Assembly: GCA_010030955.1 (NCBI GenBank)
Contig: RHBP01000106.1
Span: 1-5,873 of the forward strand
Direction of reading: 5' to 3'
Source of the DNA: Synechococcaceae bacterium WBB_10_009
Lineage (GTDB): Bacteria > Cyanobacteriota > Cyanobacteriia > PCC-6307 > Cyanobiaceae
Length of the DNA stretch: 5,873 nt
This document shows positions 1 to 5,873 of this stretch, one piece after another. Each line of letters starts with the position of its first letter. The stretch's first letter is position 1. The notes under the pieces were generated by a model. It was not told where the DNA came from, ran no database searches, and was given only the letters and a program-made list of their open reading frames with translations. A program made the translations under genes and the position numbers.

Positions 1-19
1 AGATGTGTATAAGAGACAG
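1..19. other. Nextera/Tn5 mosaic-end adaptor remnant (assembly artefact)
   Basis: The first 19 bases are exactly AGATGTGTATAAGAGACAG, the transposase mosaic end used in tagmentation sequencing libraries. It is untrimmed adaptor at a contig end and not part of the genome. In two forward frames it encodes MCIRDR and MYKRQ, peptide starts that mark adaptor-derived false proteins. The genuine sequence begins at base 20, in the middle of sufC. Confidence 0.97.
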
Positions 20-391
20 GTCGAGCTCCTCCTGGCCGGTTTCGGCGCGGCGGGCGTTGGTGGCCACCCGCAGGAATTCCAGGTTGCTCACCCCGGGGAT
101 TTCCACCGGGTATTGGAAGCCCAGGAACACGCCGATGCGGGCCCGTTGCTCGGGGTCGAGCTCCAGCAGGTTGTCGCCGCGGTAGGTCACCGAACCACCG
201 GTCACGGTGTAAGCGGGATGGCCGGCCAGCACCTTGGAGAGGGTGCTCTTGCCGCTGCCGTTGCGGCCCATCACCGCATGGATCTCGCCGGCGCGCACCG
301 TCAGGTTCACCCCCTTGAGGATCGCCTTGTCCTCCACCCGCGCCTGCAGGTCGCGGATCTCAAGCAGCACGGGGGCGTCGGGGCGAATCAC
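20..391 (-). CDS. sufC: SufC, Fe-S cluster assembly ATPase (3' part missing)
   Basis: SufC is the cytosolic ABC-type ATPase of the SufBCD scaffold; its ATP hydrolysis drives conformational changes in SufB-SufD during Fe-S cluster assembly. The first 124 codons are present. Walker A, GRNGSGKST, lies at residues 42-50. The Q-loop region, GFQYPVEIPGV, is at about 91-101 and is typical of SufC. The signature motif, Walker B and H-loop would lie in the missing half, as the family is about 250-260 residues long. The chosen start is GTG at 391 (reading V-I-R-P-D-A-P); no in-frame ATG lies before Walker A, and a second GTG at 370 is possible but would trim seven residues. It follows sufB on the same strand after 67 bp, in the usual sufB-sufC order. 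The truncation is caused by the contig end and adaptor, not by mutation. Confidence 0.95.
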
Positions 392-458
392 AGCGGAGCG
401 GCGGGGAATCGGGGGGATGGGGAACGCAAACTGAAGCAGACCGGCGGGCGCAGGCGAA

Positions 459-1907
<1,449 letters not shown>

Positions 1908-1917
1908 CGCCTCTGCC

Positions 1918-2283
1918 TCAACCGGCGGTCAGGGATTTGACCTCGTCCAGCGTGATCGTCTGCTTCTCGCCGCGGAAGGGATTGTCTTCGGTGAGGAACA
2001 GCATGCAGTGGCACTCCTTGCGCTCACGCATGGGCACGCAGGGGCAATTCCAGAAGGCCTGGGCCACCTCGGCTTCCTTGTCTTCGTAGTGGCGGCAGGG
2101 GCAGAGCGCACCGCCCAGCTCATCCTTGTGGCGGGCCAGGCCCTCCAGCACCACGGCGGTCACGCTGGGGTCGCTGCAGAAATAGGTGCCGGTGCGCTGG
2201 GCATAGGTTTCCGCAAACTTGCGGATCACCTCAAGGCTTTCGCTGCCGGTGGAGCTGGTGGCGGGGCTGGATTCGGCAGACAT
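1918..2283 (-). CDS. ftrC: Ferredoxin-thioredoxin reductase, catalytic subunit
   Basis: FtrC uses a [4Fe-4S] cluster and an adjacent redox disulfide to pass electrons from photosynthetically reduced ferredoxin to thioredoxin, linking light to enzyme redox control. The 121-residue product carries the diagnostic cysteine pattern: Cys36, then CPC (61, 63), CPC (80, 82) and CHC (91, 93). By the Synechocystis scheme (shifted by six), Cys61, 80, 82 and 91 hold the cluster and Cys63-Cys93 form the active disulfide. I start at the ATG at 2283 (MSAESSPATS), which gives the normal length. The frame stays open up to an ATG at 2388, but that added stretch is a non-conserved Pro/Gly/Ser-rich tail that runs through the putative operator. 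It is the first gene of the minus-strand unit with sufB and sufC. The variable FtrV subunit is not in the window. Confidence 0.96.
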   Translation of the reverse strand: MSAESSPATSSTGSESLEVIRKFAETYAQRTGTYFCSDPSVTAVVLEGLARHKDELGGALCPCRHYEDKEAEVAQAFWNCPCVPMRERKECHCMLFLTEDNPFRGEKQTITLDEVKSLTAG

Positions 2284-2368
2284 GGGCGCGGGAATGGGGC
2301 GGGCAGGGTCTGGGCCGGAACCGGCCGCCGAAGGGGTCCAACAGCACGGGATGGAGCCGGTGGGGCAC

Positions 2369-2403
2369 CAACCAGTTACGAAACCCACGGGTTTCGCAAG
2401 TTG
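2369..2403. promoter_or_regulatory. Candidate SufR operator between divergent ftrC and sufR
   Basis: A perfect 8-bp inverted repeat, CGAAACCC / GGGTTTCG, spans 2379-2396 around a two-base centre. It is flanked by CAAC at 2369-2372 and GTTG at 2400-2403, which are also inverted relative to each other but set at unequal distances (6 and 3 bases). It lies 95 bp before the ftrC ATG and 118 bp before the sufR ATG, where a shared repressor site would act on both genes. SufR is known to repress the suf operon and its own gene in cyanobacteria, and CAAC/GTTG half-sites fit what I recall of its operators. A possible -35 hexamer for sufR, TTGACC, overlaps the right flank (2401-2406); I could not find a convincing -10 in either direction. 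Assignment to SufR is inferred from position. Confidence 0.6.
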
Positions 2404-2514
2404 ACCCTAAGGCAAGCGCGGATCGCTCGGGGCTGGGCGCCATTGTGGCCCTGAACGGACCCGACTCGTCAGCACCGGAAAGCCCGTGGCATGGTGTGGA
2501 GGTCAGAGTGCCCC

Positions 2515-3150
2515 ATGAGCGCTTCCGCCCAGGCCCCCACCCGCGAAGCCGCCCTGACGCTGATGCTGCGCCAGGGGGAGGTCACTGCGGCACAGCTGGC
2601 CCAGGATCTGAACGTGTCCGTGCAGGTGATGCGCCGGCACCTGCGCTCCCTGGAGGAGGACGGCCTGGTGGAGGCCAGCCCCTGCAGCGAGGGGCCCGGG
2701 CGCCCCAGCAACCACTGGCGGCTCACCCCGGCCGGCCGGGGCCAATTCCCCGACGGCAGCGACGATTTCGCCCTGGGGCTGCTGAGCTCGATGGCCGCCA
2801 GCCTGCCCTCGGGCACGGTGGACCAGCTGCTGCAGCGGCAGGCCGCAGAGAAGGCCACCGACTACCGCCAGCGCATCGGCGCCGGCACCCTGCAGCAGCG
2901 GCTGGAGCGCCTCGTGGACCTGCGCCGCGGCGAAGGCTATGTGGCCGAACTGCGGCCCGACCCCGAAGGCCAGGGCTGGGTGATGAGCGAATTCCACTGC
3001 TCGGTGATGAAGATCGCCGAGCAGTTCCCCTGCGTGTGCGACCAGGAGCTGCAGCTGATCCGCCACACCTTTCCCGATTGCCAGGTGGACCGGGTGCATT
3101 GGCTGCTGGAGGGGGGCCAGGCCTGCGGGTTCCGGCTGCAGCCGTGCTGA
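2515..3150 (+). CDS. sufR: SufR, Fe-S cluster-sensing repressor of the suf operon
   Basis: SufR is a DNA-binding repressor that senses Fe-S status through a bound [4Fe-4S] cluster. The product is 211 residues. Residues about 11-50 form a DeoR/ArsR-like helix-turn-helix (VTAAQLAQDLNVSVQVMRRH), followed by a wing near GRPSNHWRLT (62-71). The C-terminal half has cysteines at 162, 175, 189 and 204, exactly the CX12CX13CX14C spacing described for cyanobacterial SufR. Extra cysteines lie at 57, 173 and 211; Cys173 makes a C-V-C with Cys175. I chose the ATG at 2515 (MSASAQAPTR), with GGAGG upstream at 2498-2502, rather well spaced at 12 bases. An in-frame ATG at 2491 would add eight residues. It is transcribed away from ftrC-sufBC and overlaps the next gene by 7 bp. 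Confidence 0.95.
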   Translation: MSASAQAPTREAALTLMLRQGEVTAAQLAQDLNVSVQVMRRHLRSLEEDGLVEASPCSEGPGRPSNHWRLTPAGRGQFPDGSDDFALGLLSSMAASLPSGTVDQLLQRQAAEKATDYRQRIGAGTLQQRLERLVDLRRGEGYVAELRPDPEGQGWVMSEFHCSVMKIAEQFPCVCDQELQLIRHTFPDCQVDRVHWLLEGGQACGFRLQPC

Positions 3151-3500
3151 GCGACGGGGATCTGGCGGAGCTGGAAAGCACCCTGCTGCCCGCCCTCGAG
3201 CGGCACCACCTGCGGCTCCTGGCCCACAGCCTGCGCTGCCTGCAGCAGGCCGCCGGCGACGGCGAACCGCTGCCGGATCCCCAGCGGCTCACGGCCTGGG
3301 CTGAGCGCCAGAGCAACCTGGCGGTGGATCCCACCTTCATTCCCGTGTTGGTGGAGCAACTGGCCAAGGCGGCCGTGCAACTCGAGCAGATCGCCCAGGA
3401 GCACGGCCGCGCCCCGCTTGAGCTGCAGATCGCCGACCTGGTGCATTGGGGGCAACGCCAGGCGGATCAGCGCTTGGCCCTCACACCACCAGAGCCGTAA
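3144..3500 (+). CDS. Small all-helical protein of unknown function, coupled to sufR
   Basis: I do not recognise a named family. The 118-residue product is rich in Leu, Ala, Gln and Glu and looks entirely alpha-helical. A first helical block is at residues 5-37 (includes LPALERHHLRLLAHSLRCLQ), a Pro-rich break at 41-47, then helices at about 47-60, 66-88 and 91-112, ending in a polar tail. There is one Cys (32), no signal peptide and no membrane segment. The start is taken as the GTG at 3144, which overlaps the sufR stop in GTGCTGA; no in-frame ATG is present, so the exact start is uncertain. The overlap implies co-transcription and coupled translation with sufR. Codon choice and conservation-like hydrophobic periodicity favour a real gene over a shadow. 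Its 3' end overlaps the opposing transporter gene by 20 bp. A role in Fe-S or redox control is only a context guess. Confidence 0.75.
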   Translation: MLSDGDLAELESTLLPALERHHLRLLAHSLRCLQQAAGDGEPLPDPQRLTAWAERQSNLAVDPTFIPVLVEQLAKAAVQLEQIAQEHGRAPLELQIADLVHWGQRQADQRLALTPPEP

Positions 3501-4380
3501 TCCCCCCCAGGGCCAGCAGGGCCGCCAGCACCCCCCGCCAACCGGGATGGTCCCCCTCCAGCCGCGCCAGGGGCAGGGCCATCAGCGGGGCGGTGGCCAG
3601 CAGGGCCACGGCCATGCCGCCGGGCAACCGCTGCAGGGCCGTCTGCTGCAGGGCGATGCCGGCGCTGGTGCCCAGCAGGGTGGCCAGCACCCACAGGGGC
3701 CAGCGCCGTTGGGCCGGCCGGGGCCGCGGCGGCCAGGCCGGCAACCGCCGCGCCAGGGGCAGCAACACCAGCCCCGCCACCAGCAAGCGCACCGCGGCCG
3801 CCTGCAGCGGATCCAGCGCCCCATCCCGCAGGGCGGCCCGCGCCAACAGGGCGCCGCCGCTGCCGGCCAGCAGGGCGCCCAGGGCCAGCAGCACCCCCAG
3901 CCGCTCCCCCGCCGCCGGCATCCCGGCATGCGCCACCCCCGCGGGCTGCTGCAGCGCCACCAGCACCAGGGCAGCGGTGATCAGCGCCAAGCCAAACCAG
4001 TGCTGCGCCGTGGGCACCTCCGCCAGCCACACCAATCCAGCCAGGGCCGTCACCGCCGGGCCACCGGCATCCAGGGTGAGGGTGCGGCGGGTGCCCAGGC
4101 GCCGCAGGGCGGCGAAATAGAGGCTGTCCCCCAGGGCGATGCCCAGCACACCACTGAGGCCCAGCAACACCCACGCGAAGGGGGCCGCCGCCCCCTGGGC
4201 ACCCCAGGGCCGCAGCAGCAGGGCGGGGGCCAGCAACAGCAGCGCCAGCCAGTTTTTGAGCAGGTTGAGCTGGGCCGCCGTGAGCGAGGTGGGCAGCTGC
4301 CGCCAGAGGGCGCTGGAGAGCGTCCAGCACAGGGCCGCCGCCAAGGCGGCCCCCACACCGATGCCCTGGGGTGTGATCAT
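3481..4380 (-). CDS. EamA/DMT-superfamily inner-membrane transporter
   Basis: The 299-residue product is extremely hydrophobic (Ala/Leu-rich) with about ten membrane helices, near residues 6-26, 36-56, 68-88, 104-122, 127-145, 160-182, 190-209, 226-246, 254-272 and 280-298. This is the two-times-five EamA repeat layout of the drug/metabolite transporter superfamily. The final repeat shows the usual pattern TAPLMALPLARLEGDH followed by a Gly-rich last helix (WRGVLAALLALGGI). A basic loop, RRLPAWPPRPRPAQRR (211-226), probably faces the cytoplasm. The ATG at 4380 places the first helix right after a short N-terminus and is only 21 bp from the divergent lyase start. Substrate cannot be told from the sequence; family members export amino acids, metabolites or drugs. 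It does not fit the suf or phycobilisome modules functionally. Confidence 0.88.
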   Translation of the reverse strand: MITPQGIGVGAALAAALCWTLSSALWRQLPTSLTAAQLNLLKNWLALLLLAPALLLRPWGAQGAAAPFAWVLLGLSGVLGIALGDSLYFAALRRLGTRRTLTLDAGGPAVTALAGLVWLAEVPTAQHWFGLALITAALVLVALQQPAGVAHAGMPAAGERLGVLLALGALLAGSGGALLARAALRDGALDPLQAAAVRLLVAGLVLLPLARRLPAWPPRPRPAQRRWPLWVLATLLGTSAGIALQQTALQRLPGGMAVALLATAPLMALPLARLEGDHPGWRGVLAALLALGGITALVV

Positions 4381-4401
4381 CGCTGCAGTCGCCGCACGCG
4401 C

Positions 4402-5037
4402 GTGAGCCTGGCCACGGGGAGTCTCGCCATCGCCGATGCCCTCAGCTTCTTCCGGCTGAGCTGCGGCCGCTGGCGCTCCCAGCGCAGCGTGCACCACCTG
4501 CTGCACCGCCGCGCCGAGGCGGGGGGCTCGCTGATCGTGGTGGAGGAGCTGGACCCCGCCGATGCACGGCTGCTGGCCATCGCCACACTGCACGGCCAGG
4601 ATCCCGCCGGCCTGGTGGGGGGCTGCTGGGTGCGCTGGAGCGCCTCCATGGCCTGGGATCGGGCCGGCGAAGACCACCAGGGGGAAAGCGTGATCGGCCT
4701 GATCCCCACCGATGAGCGGGGCCGCGAAGGGCTGCTGCTGCGCGACCTGGGCTACGCCGAAAAGGCCCCCGCCAGCTCCCGCTTCCACATGGACGAGCGC
4801 GACGGGCTGCTGCTGAGCACCGAATACGAAACCATGAATGTCTGGGAGCGCTTCGCCTTCGCAGGACCGGATGTGCGGCTGCGCTCCAGCACCGTGGAGG
4901 GGCTCTCCAACAACGCCTCCTTCTGCATCGAAACCCGCTGCAGCGACACAGGCACCGACCCAGGCAGCGGCCGGCCCACGGCCGGGGCCGACGCCGGCAG
5001 CGAGCCGGCAACGGCGCTCTCGCCCCTGGGCTGGTAG
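4402..5037 (+). CDS. cpcS: CpcS/CpeS-family phycobiliprotein bilin lyase
   Basis: These lyases bind a bilin in a lipocalin-like beta-barrel and attach it to a specific cysteine (usually Cys84-equivalent) of phycobiliprotein subunits. The 211-residue product shows family landmarks: FFRLSCGRWRSQRSVHHL (16-33), an RWSASMAWD segment (78-86), RGREGLLLRDLGYAEKAPA (106-124), STEYETMNVWERFAFAGPDVRLRSST as two adjacent blocks (139-164), and NNASFCIETR (170-179). Whether it is the CpcS, CpcU or CpeS type, and hence its exact target, needs a tree. The GTG at 4402 is used because no in-frame ATG precedes the conserved FFRLS start. Residues 180-211 form a Gly/Asp/Ala-rich tail beyond the usual family end. 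The rod-core linker gene follows 105 bp downstream on the same strand, so both serve the phycobilisome. Confidence 0.9.
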   Translation: MSLATGSLAIADALSFFRLSCGRWRSQRSVHHLLHRRAEAGGSLIVVEELDPADARLLAIATLHGQDPAGLVGGCWVRWSASMAWDRAGEDHQGESVIGLIPTDERGREGLLLRDLGYAEKAPASSRFHMDERDGLLLSTEYETMNVWERFAFAGPDVRLRSSTVEGLSNNASFCIETRCSDTGTDPGSGRPTAGADAGSEPATALSPLGW

Positions 5038-5050
5038 GGCCGGACGGGCA

Positions 5051-5141
5051 CGAACGTTACGGACTGTGAGTCCTGGTCGAGGGGCTTCAGTGCTCCCCTG
5101 GCTGCACTTCTACGATCAGCCCCGACGGATGCTGACGTTCG
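5051..5141 (+). promoter_or_regulatory. Possible structured leader before cpcG
   Basis: The 105-bp gap between the lyase gene and cpcG contains a nested inverted-repeat arrangement. CGAACGTTA (5051-5059) can pair with TGACGTTCG (5133-5141), seven Watson-Crick pairs followed by one G-U and one A-U pair. Inside it lie the hairpin GGACT-GTG-AGTCC (5061-5073) and the AGGGG/CCCCT arms (5080-5084 and 5095-5099). The outer stem ends one base before the GTG start at 5143. No T-run follows any arm, so it does not look like an intrinsic terminator for the lyase gene. TACGAT (5111-5116) could be a -10 box but has no good -35. Chance pairing in GC-rich DNA is a real alternative. Confidence 0.3.
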
Positions 5142-5142
5142 A

Positions 5143-5873
5143 GTGGCCCTTCCTCTCCTGAAGTACGCCCCCACCACCCAGAACTCGCGGGTGGCCGCGC
5201 TGCGTGTGGGCTCGGATGAGGATCCGAAAGCCGTATCCATGGACAAGGCCATGGATCGCGAAGACCAGAACTTCGTGATCGAAGCGGCCTACCGCCAGAT
5301 CTTCTTCCACGCCTTCAAGGTCGACCGCGACCTCACCCTGGAAAGCCAGGTGCGCAACGGCCAGATCACCGTGCGCGACTTCATCCGCTCGCTCTGCCTG
5401 TCGGACACCTTCAACCGCAGCTTCTACACCCTCAACAGCAACTACAAGGTGGCCCGCCACCTGGTGGAGAAACTGCTGGGCCGCCCCACCCACGGCAAGT
5501 CTGAGGAAATCGCCTGGTCGGCGGTGCTGATGACCCGCGGCGTCAGGGGCATGGTCGACGACATCCTCGACAGCCAGGAATACCTCGACGCCTTCGGCTA
5601 CGACACCGTTCCCTACCACCGCAACCGCGTGGTGGGCAGCCGCGACCTGGGCGAGACCCCCTTCAACATCACCAGCCCCCGCTACGACGCCTACTACCGC
5701 GGCATCTTCGGGTTCCCCCAGATCGTTTACACCGGCACCGCCCGCAAACTGCCCGAGCGCTCCCTGCAGCGCCGCGGTGGTTTCCCCCAGGACTACATGC
5801 CCTGGGTGCGCAGCCTGCCCGCCCTGCGCGGTGCCAGCGCCGCCGGCAGCGCCGACATCGATTACCTGGCCAA
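5143..5873 (+). CDS. cpcG: CpcG, phycobilisome rod-core linker (3' end missing)
   Basis: CpcG-type linkers anchor phycocyanin rods to the allophycocyanin core on the thylakoid surface. The 243 complete codons present begin VALPLLKYAPTTQNSRV, the CpcG N-terminal signature, which fixes the GTG at 5143 as start (no in-frame ATG or clear ribosome site precedes it). The linker domain (PBS_linker, Pfam PF00427) covers about residues 40-165 and includes VIEAAYRQIFF, LESQVRNGQITVRDFIRSL, NSNYKVARHLVEKLLGR, EEIAWSAVLMTRG and LDSQEYLDAFGYDTVPYHRN. A downstream block, GETPFNITSPRYDAYYR and GFPQIVYTG, resembles the extended C-terminus of picocyanobacterial CpcG proteins. Family lengths of about 245-290 residues mean little is missing; the cut is the window end. 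It is not ApcE, which begins with a phycobiliprotein-like domain. Confidence 0.93.
   Translation, partial: MALPLLKYAPTTQNSRVAALRVGSDEDPKAVSMDKAMDREDQNFVIEAAYRQIFFHAFKVDRDLTLESQVRNGQITVRDFIRSLCLSDTFNRSFYTLNSNYKVARHLVEKLLGRPTHGKSEEIAWSAVLMTRGVRGMVDDILDSQEYLDAFGYDTVPYHRNRVVGSRDLGETPFNITSPRYDAYYRGIFGFPQIVYTGTARKLPERSLQRRGGFPQDYMPWVRSLPALRGASAAGSADIDYLA

Noticed and set aside
2313..2326. GGCCGG-AA-CCGGCC palindrome in the ftrC leader
   Set aside because: Short, pure G/C arms with a two-base centre are expected by chance at this base composition; no second copy or promoter context.
2284..2388. An upstream ATG (2388) that would lengthen FtrC by 35 residues
   Set aside because: The extra residues are non-conserved and would place coding sequence over the palindromic control region; the 121-residue form matches the family.
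3418..5037. A 539-codon plus-strand open frame ending in the lyase gene
   Set aside because: Its first two-thirds is a Gln/Gly/Arg/Pro-rich translation antisense to the transporter, caused by high GC. Only the part from the GTG at 4402 resembles a protein family.

Overview
This 5.9 kb window is GC-rich and comes from a picocyanobacterium of the Synechococcus/Cyanobium type. The evidence is a cyanobacterial suf iron-sulfur cluster locus with its SufR repressor, a ferredoxin-thioredoxin reductase catalytic subunit, and two phycobilisome genes (a CpcS/CpeS-type bilin lyase and a CpcG-type rod-core linker). I saw no HIP1 octamers (GCGATCGC). Start codons are often GTG and most genes lack a strong Shine-Dalgarno site. 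The genus is inferred from gene content and protein style only.

Layout. Bases 1-19 are not biological: they are the Tn5/Nextera transposase mosaic-end sequence left on the contig end, and they cut off sufC. From 20 to 2283 the minus strand carries ftrC, sufB and sufC in that transcription order, leaving the window leftwards towards the expected sufD and sufS. A 231-bp divergent intergenic region (2284-2514) holds a strong palindrome that is the best candidate for a SufR operator. On the plus strand follow sufR (2515-3150) and an overlapping small all-helical gene of unknown function (3144-3500). A minus-strand EamA/DMT-type ten-helix transporter (3481-4380) overlaps that gene tail to tail by 20 bp. 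Only 21 bp separate the transporter start from the divergent lyase gene (4402-5037). After a 105-bp spacer with potential secondary structure comes cpcG (5143 to the end, 3' truncated).

How it fits together. The left half is an Fe-S homeostasis module: SufR, whose cysteines match the CX12CX13CX14C pattern of the cluster-binding repressor, faces the operon for the SufBC(D) scaffold. The operon is headed by ftrC, whose product itself needs a [4Fe-4S] cluster. The right half is a light-harvesting module: the lyase attaches phycocyanobilin-type chromophores to phycobiliproteins and CpcG joins phycocyanin rods to the allophycocyanin core. The transporter between the modules has no evident link to either. 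All protein-coding content looks like ordinary cyanobacterial chromosome. The points most worth a second look are the adaptor remnant, the sufR/ftrC palindrome, the unknown gene coupled to sufR, and the structured leader ahead of cpcG.
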